From: Cyanobacteria bacterium M_surface_10_m2_119
GTDB taxonomy: Bacteria > Cyanobacteriota > Cyanobacteriia > PCC-6307 > Cyanobiaceae
Reading direction: 5' to 3'
Length of the DNA stretch: 64,000 nucleotides
Assembly (NCBI GenBank): GCA_016882525.1
Contig: VGPU01000001.1
Location: 1 to 64,000 of the forward strand
Position 1 is the stretch's first letter, and the number at the start of each line of letters is the position of its first letter. Under the pieces are notes generated by a model. That model saw nothing but the letters and a program-made list of their open reading frames with translations. It was not told the DNA's origin and did no database searches. Positions 28,507 through 39,158 of the stretch are shown here, piece by piece. The position numbers and the translations under genes were made by a program.

Positions 28507-30315
28507 ATGAGCGCCGCCCATCCCGGCACGCCGATTCGCAATATCGCGATCATCGCCCACGTTGACCACGGCAAGACCACCCTGGTGGACGCGCTGCTGG
28601 CCCAGTCCGGCATCTTCCGCGACAACGAGGCGGTGCCCACCTGCGTGATGGACTCCAATGACCTGGAGCGGGAGCGCGGCATCACCATTCTCTCCAAGAA
28701 CACGGCGGTTGACTACGAAGGGATCCGCATCAACATCGTCGACACCCCAGGCCACGCCGATTTCGGCGGCGAAGTGGAACGGGTGCTCGGCATGGTGGAT
28801 GGCTGCCTGTTGATCGTGGACGCCAATGAGGGGCCCATGCCTCAGACGCGTTTCGTGCTCAAGAAGGCACTGGAAAAGGGTCTGCGCCCGATTGTGTTCG
28901 TCAACAAGATTGACCGGGCCCGCGTCGATCCTGAGGTGGCGGTCGACAAGGTGCTGGATCTGTTCCTGGAGCTGGGCGCCGACGACGACCAGTGTGATTT
29001 CCCCTACCTCTTCGGCAGCGGCATGGGCGGCTACGCCAAGCCGGACATGAAGACCGAGAGCGACAACATGCGGCCGCTGTTCGACGCGATCCTCCGCCAC
29101 GTCCCGCCCCCGGTGGGTGATCCGACCAAGCCTCTTCAGCTCCAGGTCACCACCCTCGATTACAGCGATTTTCTCGGCCGTATCATGATCGGCCGCATCC
29201 ACAACGGCACGATCAAGGCCAACCAGCCGGTTTCCCTGCTCCGCGATGACGGCAGTGTCAAGCGTGGCCGCATCAGCAAGCTGCTCGGTTTCCAGGGTCT
29301 CCAACGCGTTGAGATCGAAGAGGCCAGAGCCGGTGACCTGGTTGCCGTTGCCGGATTTGATGAGGTGAACATCGGCGAGACGATCGCCTGCCCTGACAAC
29401 CCGGCGGCCCTGCCGCTGATCAAGGTGGACGAACCCACCCTGCAGATGACCTTCGTGGTCAACGATTCCCCCTTTGCGGGCAAGGAAGGCAAGTTCGTCA
29501 CCAGCCGCCAGGTGCGCGATCGCCTGCAGAAGGAGCTGCTCACCAACGTGGCCCTGCGGGTGGAAGACACCGATTCACCCGATCGCTGGGCTGTGAGCGG
29601 CCGGGGTGAGCTGCATCTGGGCATCCTGATCGAGACGATGCGCCGCGAGGGGTATGAGTTCCAGGTGAGCCAGCCCCAGGTGATCTTCCGCACCATTGAC
29701 GGCACCCCTTCCGAGCCCTTCGAGACCCTGGTGCTTGACGTGCCAGAGGAATCGGTTGGGGCGTGCATCGAAAAGCTGGGCATTCGCAAAGCCGAGATGC
29801 AGAACATGGAGAACACCAACGACGGCCGCACCCAGCTGGAGTTCGTGGTGCCCTCGCGAGGCCTGATCGGCTTCCGTGGTGAGTTCATCCGCGCCACCCG
29901 CGGAGAGGGAATCATGAGCCACTCCTTCCTTGACTACCGGCCGATGCAGGGGGATTTCGATGCCCGTCGCAATGGTGTTCTGATCGCCTTCGAGGAGGGC
30001 ACCGCCACCTTCTATGCGCTCAAGAACGCCGAAGATCGCGGCCAGTTCTTCATTACCCCTGGCACCAAGGTGTACAAGGGCATGATCATTGGTGAGAACA
30101 ACCGGCCCCAGGATCTGGAGATCAACGTCTGCAAGACCAAGCAGCTCACCAACATGCGCTCCGCAGGCGCTGAGGAGCTCGATACCCTGCAGGCGCCGAT
30201 GCAGATGACCCTGGAGCGGGCCCTGGAATACATCGGCCCCGACGAGATGCTTGAGGTCACCCCTGAGTCGATCCGTCTGCGCAAGCTGCCGGCCAAGAAA
30301 CCGGCCAAGCGCTGA
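28507..30315 (+). CDS. typA: Translational GTPase TypA/BipA
   Basis: 602 residues. G domain: [38 protein letters not shown] and NKIDR; then the EF-G-like domains and the BipA-specific C-terminal domain (PTEPFETL-like [13 protein letters not shown] and [12 protein letters not shown]). TypA binds ribosomes and supports subunit assembly and stress adaptation. ATG 28507 precedes the P-loop by the usual short distance. The long upstream gap is unusual for this compact window. Confidence 0.97.
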   Translation: MSAAHPGTPIRNIAIIAHVDHGKTTLVDALLAQSGIFRDNEAVPTCVMDSNDLERERGITILSKNTAVDYEGIRINIVDTPGHADFGGEVERVLGMVDGCLLIVDANEGPMPQTRFVLKKALEKGLRPIVFVNKIDRARVDPEVAVDKVLDLFLELGADDDQCDFPYLFGSGMGGYAKPDMKTESDNMRPLFDAILRHVPPPVGDPTKPLQLQVTTLDYSDFLGRIMIGRIHNGTIKANQPVSLLRDDGSVKRGRISKLLGFQGLQRVEIEEARAGDLVAVAGFDEVNIGETIACPDNPAALPLIKVDEPTLQMTFVVNDSPFAGKEGKFVTSRQVRDRLQKELLTNVALRVEDTDSPDRWAVSGRGELHLGILIETMRREGYEFQVSQPQVIFRTIDGTPSEPFETLVLDVPEESVGACIEKLGIRKAEMQNMENTNDGRTQLEFVVPSRGLIGFRGEFIRATRGEGIMSHSFLDYRPMQGDFDARRNGVLIAFEEGTATFYALKNAEDRGQFFITPGTKVYKGMIIGENNRPQDLEINVCKTKQLTNMRSAGAEELDTLQAPMQMTLERALEYIGPDEMLEVTPESIRLRKLPAKKPAKR

Positions 30316-30375
30316 ACCCCCGGGGGCTCAGGGCGTTCCGCGTTCCCAGCCCCGTCCAATCCTGTCCTGGCGGAG

Positions 30376-30771
30376 TTGAACCAGTCCGTGGATGAGCTGG
30401 AAACCAGCCTGATGGCCGACGCCCGTCTCGGGGAGGCCATCAGGCTTTTCAATGCGGGCGAGTGGTATGCCTGCCATGACGGCCTCGAGGAGCTCTGGCA
30501 CGAGACGGCCGGCCCCCTGCGGCCCGTGCTTCAGGGGCTGTTGCAGCTGGCCGTAGGCCAGCTGCATCTCGAGCGTGGCAACCGCCGTGGGGCCACGATC
30601 CTCACAGGCGAAGGGCTGGGCCGGCTGCAACGCTTCGGGGCCCCCTGTCTGGGTCTGGACCTGCCTGACCTCTGCCGCCAGGCCCGTTGCTGGTTGATCA
30701 CGCTGCAGGGGGATGGGCCTCCAGAGGCTCTGCAACCCCTGCGGCTGCTGGCGCGACCGGGGCATCTGTAG
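30376..30771 (+). CDS. DUF309 family protein
   Basis: 131 residues from TTG 30376; GTG 30388 or ATG 30412 are equally possible starts. The family hallmark is the helix FNAGEWYACHDGLEELWH with its Cys-His-Asp/Glu arrangement, then PVLQGLLQLAVGQLHLERGN. DUF309 proteins are small helical proteins of unknown function, common in cyanobacteria and plastids. It sits between typA and the lpt operon. Confidence 0.8.
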   Translation: MNQSVDELETSLMADARLGEAIRLFNAGEWYACHDGLEELWHETAGPLRPVLQGLLQLAVGQLHLERGNRRGATILTGEGLGRLQRFGAPCLGLDLPDLCRQARCWLITLQGDGPPEALQPLRLLARPGHL

Positions 30772-30799
30772 ATTCCAGATCAGCCTTTTGGCAGGCGGC

Positions 30800-31291
30800 T
30801 TGCTGACCCTTCTGATCCGCTCGCTTCGTGCCGGGACGGCGGCCTCCGTGGTGTCGCTGGCCTTTCTGGGGTTCATCCTCGACGCTGGCTGGCGGCCTCT
30901 CCCTGCCCAGCCCTCATCCGCTCAGGCCCCCCCTGTCCAGACCCCCACCACGGGGCAGGTCACCATCGAGTCAGACCGGCAGATGGCCGACAACAGCACC
31001 GGGGTGGTGACGGCTGTGGGCAACGTGCGCATCGTCTATCCGGACCGTCGGGTCGTGGCCACCGCGCGCCAGGCCCAATACTTCAGTCGTGAAGGGCGGG
31101 TGGTGCTCAGCGGCGATGTGGAGGTGCTGCAGGCCGACGGCAACAGCATCCGCGCCGAGCAGCTGGTCTACCTGGTGGAGCAGGAGCGCCTTGAAGCGAG
31201 GCCGGCGGTCGGTGAACAGGTCTTCAGTCGCTTCAACCTCAGCCAGCCGTTGCAACCGGCAGGCCCACCACCCACTGGAGCCGCTCCATGA
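30800..31291 (+). CDS. lptA: LptA/OstA-like lipopolysaccharide transport protein
   Basis: About 163 residues. A hydrophobic N-terminus (SVVSLAFLGFILDAGW) serves as signal peptide or anchor; the mature part has the OstA-like beta repeat: VTIESDRQMADNSTGVVTAVGNV, then YPDRRVVATARQAQYF and VVLSGDVEVLQADGN. LptA forms the periplasmic bridge for LPS. TTG 30800 is a guess; no ATG is well placed, and TTG 30788 is also in frame. It overlaps lptB by 4 bases, which supports the assignment. Confidence 0.8.
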   Translation: MLTLLIRSLRAGTAASVVSLAFLGFILDAGWRPLPAQPSSAQAPPVQTPTTGQVTIESDRQMADNSTGVVTAVGNVRIVYPDRRVVATARQAQYFSREGRVVLSGDVEVLQADGNSIRAEQLVYLVEQERLEARPAVGEQVFSRFNLSQPLQPAGPPPTGAAP

Positions 31292-32016
31292 GCCTGGCGC
31301 TCACGGACGTCGTGCTGGCCATTGGCGGGCGCGTTCTGGTGAACCATGTCTCCCTGGAGCTCAACCCCGGGGAGGTGGTGGGTTTGCTTGGCCCCAATGG
31401 CGCCGGCAAGACCACCACCTTTGGTTTGATCACCGGTCTGCTGAGGGCTGATCGCGGCACGGTGTTGCTGGATGGCCAAGAGATCGGCGGGCTCTCAATG
31501 CCCAAGAGAGCCCGCCGGGGAGTGGGCTACCTGCCTCAGGAGGCGAGTGTGTTCCGGCAGCTCACCGTGCGCGAGAACCTGGCCCTGGCACTGCAGGCGA
31601 GCGGCACCCCACCGCAGCAGCGCCGCGAGCGCCTCAACACCCTGATCGAGGAGTTCCACCTGGGCAGCTTTCAGGGGCGCAAGGGGTATCAGCTCTCCGG
31701 CGGCGAACGCCGCCGCTGTGAGGTGGCCCGTGCGCTGGCGGTGGGGCTCAGGGGTCCCCGCTATCTCCTCCTCGACGAGCCCTTTGCCGGGGTGGATCCG
31801 ATTGCCGTCTCCGATCTGCAGGAGTTGATCGACCAGTTGCGCCAGCGGGGCATGGGCCTGCTGATCACGGATCACAACGTGCGGGAGACCCTGGCGATCA
31901 CCGACCGGGCCTACATCCTCTCGGAGGGGGCCATCCTGGCGGCTGGCCCCTCCACAGAGGTGGCCAACGACCCCCTGGTGCGTCGCCACTACCTCGGTGA
32001 GGGCTTCCGTCTGTGA
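31288..32016 (+). CDS. lptB: LPS export ABC transporter ATPase LptB
   Basis: 242 residues. Walker A GPNGAGKTTT, signature LSGGERRR, Walker B LLLDEPFAGVDP and the LptB-type VGYLPQEASVFRQLTV are present. It powers LPS extraction from the inner membrane with LptF/LptG. ATG 31288 overlaps the lptA-like stop in an ATGA. Confidence 0.95.
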   Translation: MSLALTDVVLAIGGRVLVNHVSLELNPGEVVGLLGPNGAGKTTTFGLITGLLRADRGTVLLDGQEIGGLSMPKRARRGVGYLPQEASVFRQLTVRENLALALQASGTPPQQRRERLNTLIEEFHLGSFQGRKGYQLSGGERRRCEVARALAVGLRGPRYLLLDEPFAGVDPIAVSDLQELIDQLRQRGMGLLITDHNVRETLAITDRAYILSEGAILAAGPSTEVANDPLVRRHYLGEGFRL

Positions 32017-33215
32017 CCCGGTCTGTGACTCGACCCCTGCCCTGGACTGGCCGCCTGGCCCAACCCTGGCTGCTGCTCTGGCGCCGCCTGCCCCTGCTCG
32101 ATCGCTGGCTGGTTCAGGAGCTGATCGGCCCGTTGATCTTCGGTGTGGCGGCCTTCACGGCCGTCTCGCTCTCGGTCGGTGCCGTCTTCGAGCTGGTACG
32201 CCGGGTGGCGGAATCCGGCCTGCCCATCGATGTGGCCCTTCAGGTTCTGCTGCTGGAGCTGCCCTCCTTTCTGGTGCTCTCCTTCCCGATGGCCACCCTG
32301 ATGGCCACCCTGCTCAGCTACAGCAAGCTCTCGGGTAACAGTGAGCTCACGGCTCTGCGCAGCGTGGGCGTGCCCACCTGGCGCATGGTGGTGCCGGCCC
32401 TGGTGATCGCCCTGGTGATGACCGTGCTCACCTTCAGCTTCAACGAAGCCATCGTGCCGCGCACCATGGTGCAGGCGAAGGCCACCTTGAACCGGGCCAT
32501 TGGACGGGCCGTTGCCGGCGAGGAGAAGGACAACGTTCTGTACTCCAAGTTCGGCACGATCACCGCCCAGGATGGGTCGGAACGCAAGGGCCTCACCCAC
32601 TTTTTCTATGCCCAGCGCTTCAACAAAGGGGTGATGGAGGACGTGACCCTGCTGGACCTCTCCCGGGCCAATCAACGGGTGCTTCTGCGGGCCGACCGTG
32701 CCATCTGGAGCGAGGAGGAGGCCGAGTGGGAGTTCCAGGATGGGCAGGTGTTCGTGGTGCCCAGCGACGAGGATTCCCCGGCAACGGCGGCCGACTTCCA
32801 GCGCTACCAATACCCCCTGGGGGCCGAACCGTTGCGGGCTGCCAAGTTGCCCAAGGACTCCACCTCCCTCACCATCGGTCAGGCCCGAACGGCCGAACGC
32901 CTGTTGCGGGAATCCGGAGATGAGCAGGGCGCCCGCAAGATGCGCGTGCGCATCCAGGAGAAAGTGTCGTTCCCTGCGGTCTGCCTGGTGTTCGGCCTGA
33001 TGGGAAGCAGCCTGGGGGCCAGGCCTCAGTCACGCCATAGCCGCAGCCAGGGTTTCGGCCTGACCGTGCTGCTCATCTTCGGCTACTACGTGCTCGCCTT
33101 CACCTTCAGCTCCCTCGGCGTGAAGGGCACCCTGCCACCCCTGGTCACCGCCTGGCTGCCCGTGCTGATCGGTCTCGGCGTTGGCGGTGCCCTCCTGCGT
33201 CAGGCCAGCCGCTGA
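32013..33215 (+). CDS. LptF/LptG (YjgP/YjgQ) family LPS export permease
   Basis: 400 residues. Six helices split by a large periplasmic domain (about 130-310). [20 protein letters not shown] at the start, [20 protein letters not shown] and TALRSVGV are family signatures. It is the only such permease in the window, and cyanobacteria often carry a single LptF/G-type protein that could act as a homodimer. GTG 32013 overlaps the lptB stop by 4 bases. Confidence 0.92.
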   Translation: MTRSVTRPLPWTGRLAQPWLLLWRRLPLLDRWLVQELIGPLIFGVAAFTAVSLSVGAVFELVRRVAESGLPIDVALQVLLLELPSFLVLSFPMATLMATLLSYSKLSGNSELTALRSVGVPTWRMVVPALVIALVMTVLTFSFNEAIVPRTMVQAKATLNRAIGRAVAGEEKDNVLYSKFGTITAQDGSERKGLTHFFYAQRFNKGVMEDVTLLDLSRANQRVLLRADRAIWSEEEAEWEFQDGQVFVVPSDEDSPATAADFQRYQYPLGAEPLRAAKLPKDSTSLTIGQARTAERLLRESGDEQGARKMRVRIQEKVSFPAVCLVFGLMGSSLGARPQSRHSRSQGFGLTVLLIFGYYVLAFTFSSLGVKGTLPPLVTAWLPVLIGLGVGGALLRQASR

Positions 33216-33280
33216 CCCTCGGCACCGCCTCAGCGTCCAGCGACTTGTGCCCCTCTCAGGTCAGACTGGCCCCACTCCTT

Positions 33281-34225
33281 ATGCCCCCTGTGCTGCCTCT
33301 GCTCTCCGACCCGGTGACCGGCCTCGGTCTTGCCGCCTTTGCCCTGCTGCTGCTGGTTCTCCCCGTGGCGTTCTGGTCGTTGAGTGGCGGCCGCTCCAGT
33401 GGGGCGGTACGGCTGCTGGTGGCCGCTGCCAACCTCTGTCTCACGGCCCAGCTGGTGCTGCGCTGGCTGGATTCGGGCCACTTCCCCATCAGCAATCTCT
33501 ACGAGTCGCTCTGCTTCCTGGCCTGGGGCTGCACGCTCACCCAGCTGCTCGTGGAACGGGCCTGGCCGTCGCCGCTGGTGCCGGCGGCCGCCACGCCAAT
33601 GGCCCTCGGATGCGTGGCCTTCGCCAGCTTTGCGCTCCCCGACAGGCTGCAGGAGGCCTCGCCCCTGGTGCCGGCCCTGCGCTCCAGCTGGCTGGTGATG
33701 CACGTGAGCGTGATCATGCTCAGCTACGCGGCCCTGTTGGTCGGCTCCCTGCTGTCGGTGGCCGTGCTGTTCACCGATCGCGGCCAGGAGCTGGAACTGC
33801 GCAGCAGTTCGATCGGGAGTGGTGGCTACCGCCAGGCGGCCCTGGCCAGTGATGGCCCCGGAGCGATGGCCGCTCCCCTGCGCCTCAGCAGCGTCACCAT
33901 GTCGATGGCCGAGCAGCTTGATTCCCTCAGTTACCGCACGATCACCGTCGGTTTTCTTCTGCTCTCGGTGGGTCTGGTCAGTGGGGCTGTCTGGGCCAAT
34001 GAGGCCTGGGGCAGCTGGTGGAGCTGGGATCCCAAGGAGACCTGGGCGCTGATCTGCTGGCTGGTCTATGCCGCCTATCTGCATACCCGCCTGATCCGGG
34101 GCTGGCAAGGCCGCCGTCCTGCCCTTGTGGCCACGGCCGGGCTGGTGGTGATCGCCGTTTGCTACATCGGTGTGAACCTTCTGGGGATCGGTCTCCACAG
34201 CTACGGCTGGTTCTTCGACAGCTGA
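33281..34225 (+). CDS. ccsA: Cytochrome c biogenesis protein CcsA
   Basis: 314 residues with eight predicted helices. The haem-binding tryptophan-rich loop [19 protein letters not shown] and the conserved NLYESL motif identify CcsA. With CcsB/Ccs1 it exports haem and attaches it to apocytochromes c (c6, cytochrome f) in the lumen. Start ATG 33281 follows the lptF/G gene by 65 bases. Confidence 0.93.
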   Translation: MPPVLPLLSDPVTGLGLAAFALLLLVLPVAFWSLSGGRSSGAVRLLVAAANLCLTAQLVLRWLDSGHFPISNLYESLCFLAWGCTLTQLLVERAWPSPLVPAAATPMALGCVAFASFALPDRLQEASPLVPALRSSWLVMHVSVIMLSYAALLVGSLLSVAVLFTDRGQELELRSSSIGSGGYRQAALASDGPGAMAAPLRLSSVTMSMAEQLDSLSYRTITVGFLLLSVGLVSGAVWANEAWGSWWSWDPKETWALICWLVYAAYLHTRLIRGWQGRRPALVATAGLVVIAVCYIGVNLLGIGLHSYGWFFDS

Positions 34226-34288
34226 GCGGTCGCCCAGCGCTCGCACAAGTCAGTGTCTGCGCCACCCCACGCCCAGCACCACGTTGAC

Positions 34289-34312
34289 AAAAAAAGGGGG
34301 CCAGAGGCCCCC
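34289..34312 (-). terminator. Rho-independent terminator for rpe
   Basis: Read on the minus strand, GGGGGCC TCT GGCCCCC is followed by seven T. It lies 27 bases after the rpe stop and also faces the end of ccsA. This is the strongest terminator in the window. Confidence 0.9.
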
Positions 34313-34338
34313 TTGGCGTGATCCAGAACCCCAGGACC

Positions 34339-35010
34339 TCAGGCCGGCCGCTTGCTGTCGCGGATGCCCTGGATGGCGGTGGCGTAGTCGCTGGCACCGA
34401 ACACCCCGGAACCGCTCACGATCGCGTTGGCACCGGCTTCGATCACCTGCCAGGCATTGGCAGGCTTGATGCCGCCGTCGACTTCGATCCAGGGATCAAG
34501 ACCCTTCTCATCGCATAGGCGACGCAGGTCACGGATCTTCTGCACCTGGTTCTCGATGAAGCTCTGGCCACCAAAGCCGGGGTTCACGCTCATGATCAGC
34601 ACCAGATCGCAGAGCTCCAGGCAGTACTCGAGGGTGTCCAGCGGGGTGCTGGGGTTGAGCACGGCGCCTGCCATCTTGCCGAGATCCTTGATCTGGGCCA
34701 GGTTGCGGTGCAGGTGCGGACAGGCCTCGACCTGAACGGAGATGATGTCCGCACCGGCCTTGGCGAAGTCGGGCACGTACCGCTCCGGCTCCACGATCAT
34801 CAGGTGCACGTCGAGGGGCTTCTGGGTCACAGGCCGCAGGGCCTCGACGATCAGGGGGCCGATGGTGATGTTCGGCACGAAGCGCCCATCCATCACATCG
34901 ACGTGAATCCAGTCGGCGCCGGCCTGATCCACGGCCCGCACGTCCTCGCCGAGGCGAGAGAAATCGGCGGAAAGGATCGAGGGCGAGACCACCAGCGACT
35001 TGGTGCTCAT
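34339..35010 (-). CDS. rpe: Ribulose-phosphate 3-epimerase
   Basis: 223 residues, full length. [42 protein letters not shown] and EVDGGI cover the metal and phosphate sites of the TIM barrel. It interconverts xylulose-5-P and ribulose-5-P in the Calvin cycle and pentose phosphate pathway. ATG 35010 starts just before VVSPSIL. It is divergent from the bisphosphatase gene, also a Calvin-cycle enzyme. Confidence 0.97.
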   Translation of the reverse strand: MSTKSLVVSPSILSADFSRLGEDVRAVDQAGADWIHVDVMDGRFVPNITIGPLIVEALRPVTQKPLDVHLMIVEPERYVPDFAKAGADIISVQVEACPHLHRNLAQIKDLGKMAGAVLNPSTPLDTLEYCLELCDLVLIMSVNPGFGGQSFIENQVQKIRDLRRLCDEKGLDPWIEVDGGIKPANAWQVIEAGANAIVSGSGVFGASDYATAIQGIRDSKRPA

Positions 35011-35038
35011 GGGGGGCGCGGGCGCAAGGGGGTCCGGC

Positions 35039-35044
35039 ATTGTA
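35039..35044 (-). promoter_or_regulatory. Candidate -10 element for rpe
   Basis: TACAAT on the minus strand, 29 bases before the rpe ATG, with a plausible start point near 35032. Confidence 0.45.
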
Positions 35045-35111
35045 AGGAGCGGTCCCGGACCCCATCTCCCGCTGCAGGCCGCTTCCGAGGGAGAGCTCCG
35101 GGCACCACTGA

Positions 35112-35117
35112 TACAGT
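35112..35117 (+). promoter_or_regulatory. Candidate -10 element for glpX
   Basis: TACAGT in GATACAGTGTGG, 138 bases before the GTG start, in the divergent gap with rpe. The same hexamer precedes the cobalamin riboswitch. Confidence 0.35.
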
Positions 35118-35254
35118 GTGGCCGCTTCTGGCCCGCGAGGCCGCGCATCGACTGGCATCTGCGTGAGTCGGGATCCGGCGGTCCCACTGGCCTGATCCAG
35201 GTGTCTGTGCCACCGGCTCCCGCGCCATTTCCCTCTCCCTTAGCCGGCATCACC

Positions 35255-36259
35255 GTGGATCGCACCCTCATCCAGGAAATTCTCGAGGTCGTTGAGCAGG
35301 CAGGCATCGCCTCCGCCAAGCTCACCGGCATGGGCCTCAAGAACGAGGCTGATGCCGCCGCGGTGGAAGCCATGCGCGAGCGGATGTACAAGATCCAGAT
35401 GCAGGGCCGCATCGTGATCGGTGAGGGCGAGCGCGACGAGGCGCCGATGCTTTATATCGGTGAAGAGGTGGGCAGCGGCACCGGCCCCGGCGTTGACTTC
35501 GCCGTGGACCCCTGCGAAGGCACCAACCTCTGCGCCAACAGCCAGCGCGGCTCGATGGCGGTGCTCGCCGCCTCCGATCGCGGTGGTCTGTTCAACGCCC
35601 CCGACTTCTACATGAAGAAGCTGGCCGCTCCCCCGGCCGCCAAGGGCAAGGTGGACATCCGCAAGTCGGCCACCGAGAACATCAAGATCCTCAGCGAGTG
35701 CCTCGGCCTGCCCGCCGATGAGCTGGTGATCGTGGTGATGGACCGCGCTCGCCACAAGGACCTGATCAAGGAGATCCGCGCCACCGGCGCCCGTGTGCAG
35801 CCCATCTCCGATGGCGACGTGCAGGCCGCGATCGCCTGCGGCTTCGCCGGCACCGGCACCCACTGCCTGATGGGCATCGGCGCCGCCCCCGAGGGTGTGA
35901 TCTCCGCCGCTGCCCTGCGCGCCCTGGGCGGTCACTTCCAGGGTCAGCTGGTGTACGACCCTGCCGTGGCCCAGACCTCCGAGTGGGAAGGCCTCACCAA
36001 GGAGGGCAACCTGGCCCGTCTCGCCGAAATGGGCATCACCGATCCCGACCGCGTCTATGAAGCGGAGGAGCTGGCCTGCGGCGAGAACGTGGTGTTTGCT
36101 GCCACCGGCATTACCGATGGCCTGCTGTTCGACGGTGTGAAGTTCGAGAAGGACTGCACCCGCACCAGCTCCCTGGTGATCAGCACCCTGGACAACACCG
36201 CCCGCTTCACCACCACCGTTCACATCAAAGACGGCGCCCAGAGCATCGCTCTGCGCTGA
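35255..36259 (+). CDS. glpX: Class II fructose-1,6-/sedoheptulose-1,7-bisphosphatase
   Basis: 334 residues, the typical cyanobacterial length. The N-terminus [20 protein letters not shown] supports GTG 35255; further GTG codons upstream are in frame. [16 protein letters not shown] and [14 protein letters not shown] are the metal-binding signatures of the GlpX fold. It removes the C1 phosphate of fructose-1,6-bisphosphate and sedoheptulose-1,7-bisphosphate, and is probably the only Calvin-cycle bisphosphatase in this lineage. Followed at 46 bases by hemA. Confidence 0.96.
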   Translation: MDRTLIQEILEVVEQAGIASAKLTGMGLKNEADAAAVEAMRERMYKIQMQGRIVIGEGERDEAPMLYIGEEVGSGTGPGVDFAVDPCEGTNLCANSQRGSMAVLAASDRGGLFNAPDFYMKKLAAPPAAKGKVDIRKSATENIKILSECLGLPADELVIVVMDRARHKDLIKEIRATGARVQPISDGDVQAAIACGFAGTGTHCLMGIGAAPEGVISAAALRALGGHFQGQLVYDPAVAQTSEWEGLTKEGNLARLAEMGITDPDRVYEAEELACGENVVFAATGITDGLLFDGVKFEKDCTRTSSLVISTLDNTARFTTTVHIKDGAQSIALR

Positions 36260-36305
36260 TTCCCCCTGGGTCACCGATCGCGCGCAGCCCTTCCCTGATC
36301 CTTCC

Positions 36306-37616
36306 ATGCACATTGCGGTCGTCGGTCTGAGCCATCGCACAGCCCCGGTGGAAATCCGGGAGCGGCTCAGCATCCCCGAGCAGACCATGGAGGCCTCCCT
36401 CCAGCAGCTGCGCCACGATGACCAGGTGCTGGAGGCTTCGATCCTCAGCACCTGCAATCGCCTGGAGATCTACACCCTGCTCCGCCATCCGGAGCAGGGT
36501 ATTGAGGCGGTCGGTCAGTTTCTCAGCCAGCACTCCGGTCTGGCGGTGGATGAGCTGGCGCCACACCTCTTCACCTACCACCACGAAGAGGCGGTCGGTC
36601 ACCTGCTGCGGGTGGCCGCGGGGTTGGATTCCCTGGTGCTGGGGGAGGGACAGATCCTCTCCCAGGTGAAGAAGATGGTTCGCCTGGGCCAGGAGCATCG
36701 CTCCGTGGGCCCGATCCTGAACCGGCTGCTTAACCAGGCGGTGAGCACCGGCAAGAGAGTGCGCACCGAGACCAATCTCGGCACTGGTGCGGTCTCCATC
36801 AGTTCGGCTGCCGTGGAACTGGCCCAGCTCAAGGTGGGCCAGAACCGTGGCATGGATGAGCTCGTTCCCCTCGATCAGGAGCAGGTGGCGGTGGTGGGGG
36901 CCGGTCGCATGGCCCGCCTGCTGCTCCAGCATCTCGCCGCCAAGGGCTGCCGTGGGGTGGTGCTGCTCAACCGCACCGTGAGTAAGGCCGAGTTGCTCGC
37001 CGCCGATTTCCCGGCCCTGCCGGTGCAGAGCCGTCCCCTCGCGGACCTCGACCACTGCCTCAGCACCTGCTCGCTGGTTTTCACGAGCACGGCCGCGGAA
37101 GAACCGATCATCACCGCTGAGCGACTCAACGGCCTCAACCGCCGCAGCTCGCTGATGTTGATCGACATCGGCGTGCCCCGGAACATCGCGGCCGATGCCG
37201 CCGCCGTGACCGGCGTGCAGTCGTACGACGTGGACGACCTGCAGGAGGTGGTGGCCCGCAATCAGGAGGCCCGGCGTGAGATCGCCGCTGAGGCCGAGGG
37301 GATGCTGGCCCAGGAGGCGCGCCTCTTCCTCGAGTGGTGGGATGGTCTCGAGGCGGTGCCGGTGGTGAACCGCCTCCGGCGCCAGCTCGAGGACATCCGT
37401 GAGCAGGAGCTGCAGAAGGCCCTCAGCCGCATGGGTCCCGATCTCTCGGCTCGGGAGCGCAAGGTGGTGGAGGCCCTCACCAAGGGCATCATCAACAAGA
37501 TCCTGCACACGCCGGTCACCAACATCCGCGCACCCCAGCCCCGGCTGCAGCGCCATCAGGCGATGCGGGTGCTGGAGGAGCTGTTCGAGCTGCGCGACGG
37601 CGACCAGGAGGGCTGA
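36306..37616 (+). CDS. hemA: Glutamyl-tRNA reductase
   Basis: 436 residues. The catalytic cysteine is Cys50 in STCNRLEIY; HRTAPVEIRE near the N-terminus, the NADPH site (VAVVGAGRMARLL) and the C-terminal dimerisation helices are present. It makes glutamate-1-semialdehyde, the first committed step to chlorophyll, haem and bilins, linking it with pcyA and chlP in this window. Confidence 0.97.
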   Translation: MHIAVVGLSHRTAPVEIRERLSIPEQTMEASLQQLRHDDQVLEASILSTCNRLEIYTLLRHPEQGIEAVGQFLSQHSGLAVDELAPHLFTYHHEEAVGHLLRVAAGLDSLVLGEGQILSQVKKMVRLGQEHRSVGPILNRLLNQAVSTGKRVRTETNLGTGAVSISSAAVELAQLKVGQNRGMDELVPLDQEQVAVVGAGRMARLLLQHLAAKGCRGVVLLNRTVSKAELLAADFPALPVQSRPLADLDHCLSTCSLVFTSTAAEEPIITAERLNGLNRRSSLMLIDIGVPRNIAADAAAVTGVQSYDVDDLQEVVARNQEARREIAAEAEGMLAQEARLFLEWWDGLEAVPVVNRLRRQLEDIREQELQKALSRMGPDLSARERKVVEALTKGIINKILHTPVTNIRAPQPRLQRHQAMRVLEELFELRDGDQEG

Positions 37617-37705
37617 GCCGTGCAGCCCCTGCCCCCAGGCCTGATCACTGCAACAGTTCGTGCCGGCGGTGATCGGGCGGCTCGCCTGAAGGCCTGTCGC
37701 TCCCC

Positions 37706-37711
37706 TACGGT
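37706..37711 (+). promoter_or_regulatory. Candidate -10 element for glgC
   Basis: TACGGT in CTACGGTCG, 31 bases before the glgC ATG. The same 9-mer occurs before sir on the other strand. Confidence 0.4.
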
Positions 37712-37741
37712 CGCCCCAACCCACGGATGGGACCTGGTTGT

Positions 37742-39037
37742 ATGAAGCGTGTACTGGCAATCATCCTGGGTGGAGGCGCGGGAACCCGGCTCTATCCCCT
37801 CACCAAGATGCGGGCGAAACCGGCTGTGCCCCTGGCTGGCAAATATCGTCTGATCGATATCCCGATCAGCAACTGCATCAATTCAGAGATCAACAAGATC
37901 TATGTGCTGACGCAGTTCAACAGTGCCTCGCTCAATCGCCACCTGACGATGAGCTACAACCTCTCCGCCGGTTTCGGCCAGGGTTTCGTGGAGGTTCTCG
38001 CGGCCCAGCAGACCCCCGACAGCCCCAGCTGGTTCGAGGGCACGGCCGATGCCGTGCGCAAGTACCAGTGGCTGTTCCAGGAGTGCGATGTCGACCACTA
38101 TCTGATTCTCTCCGGCGACCAGCTCTACCGGATGGACTACAGCCGCTTCGTGCAGCACCACATCGACACTGGAGCCGATCTGTCGGTGGGTGCCCTGCCG
38201 GTCGACCCGGTCCAGGCCGAAGGCTTTGGCCTGATGCGCACCGATGGCGATGGTCGCATCCGGGAGTTCCGGGAGAAGCCGAAGGGCGATTCCCTTGCGG
38301 CCATGCGCGTGGACACCCAGGGCCTGGGCCTCTCGGCGGAGGAGGCGGCCAAGCGCCCCTACCTGGCGTCGATGGGGATCTACGTCTTCAGTCGCGCCAC
38401 CCTCTTCGACCTGCTGGCCGGCAACCCCACCGCCACCGACTTCGGCAAGGAGCTCATTCCCGCCTCCCTGGCCCGGGGAGATCGCCTTCAGAGCTATCTG
38501 TTTGACGACTACTGGGAGGATATCGGGACCATTGGCGCCTTCTATGAGGCCAATCTCGGCCTGACGGAGCAGCCCAATCCACCTTTTTCCTTCTACGACG
38601 AAAAATTCCCGATCTACACCCGCCCGCGCTACCTGCCGCCGAGCAAGTTGCAGGATGCCCAGGTCACTGAATCGATCGTGGGTGAAGGTTCTCTGCTCAA
38701 GGCTTGCAGCATTCACCACTGTGTGCTGGGTGTGCGCTCCCGTGTGGAGAACGAAGTGGTGCTCCAGGACACCCTGGTGATGGGAGCCGATTACTTCGAA
38801 TCATCCGAAGAAAGGGCCCAGCTCAGGGAGCGTGGGGGTATCCCGATTGGAATCGGCCAGGGAACCACGATCAAAGGGGCGATCATCGACAAGAACGTGC
38901 GCATCGGCAGCAACGTCACGATCATCAACAAGGATCGGGTCGAGGAGGCGGATCGCCCCGAGCTCAACTTCTACATCCGCAACGGCATTGTGGTCGTGGT
39001 CAAGAACGGCACCATTGCCGATGGAACCGTGATCTGA
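37742..39037 (+). CDS. glgC: Glucose-1-phosphate adenylyltransferase
   Basis: 431 residues. [34 protein letters not shown] and the C-terminal left-handed beta-helix ([18 protein letters not shown]) identify ADP-glucose pyrophosphorylase of the cyanobacterial/plant type, allosterically controlled by 3-PGA and phosphate. It commits carbon to glycogen. ATG 37742 gives the conserved [11 protein letters not shown] start; five codons of upstream open frame are unlikely to be used. Confidence 0.97.
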   Translation: MKRVLAIILGGGAGTRLYPLTKMRAKPAVPLAGKYRLIDIPISNCINSEINKIYVLTQFNSASLNRHLTMSYNLSAGFGQGFVEVLAAQQTPDSPSWFEGTADAVRKYQWLFQECDVDHYLILSGDQLYRMDYSRFVQHHIDTGADLSVGALPVDPVQAEGFGLMRTDGDGRIREFREKPKGDSLAAMRVDTQGLGLSAEEAAKRPYLASMGIYVFSRATLFDLLAGNPTATDFGKELIPASLARGDRLQSYLFDDYWEDIGTIGAFYEANLGLTEQPNPPFSFYDEKFPIYTRPRYLPPSKLQDAQVTESIVGEGSLLKACSIHHCVLGVRSRVENEVVLQDTLVMGADYFESSEERAQLRERGGIPIGIGQGTTIKGAIIDKNVRIGSNVTIINKDRVEEADRPELNFYIRNGIVVVVKNGTIADGTVI

Positions 39038-39050
39038 GAGGGGTCTCTCC

Positions 39051-39085
39051 GGGGGGCCAGGCCAGCACTTCCTGACATGGCCCCC
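39051..39085 (+). terminator. Inverted repeat after glgC, possible terminator
   Basis: GGGGGCCA (39052-39059) can pair with TGGCCCCC (39078-39085) across an 18-base loop that itself has GGCCAG-like sequence. No T-run follows, so this could be a pause or mRNA-end structure between glgC and gnd. Confidence 0.35.
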
Positions 39086-39158
39086 GCAGGATGTGAAAGA
39101 TCTAGACCCAGAGCGGTGACGGCGGTCACACTGAGGGCCAAGCCTCCAGATCAACTCC

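Noticed and set aside
28077-28565. Open frame of 162 codons running through the typA leader into typA
   Set aside because: No family similarity, and it overlaps the TypA P-loop region in another frame.
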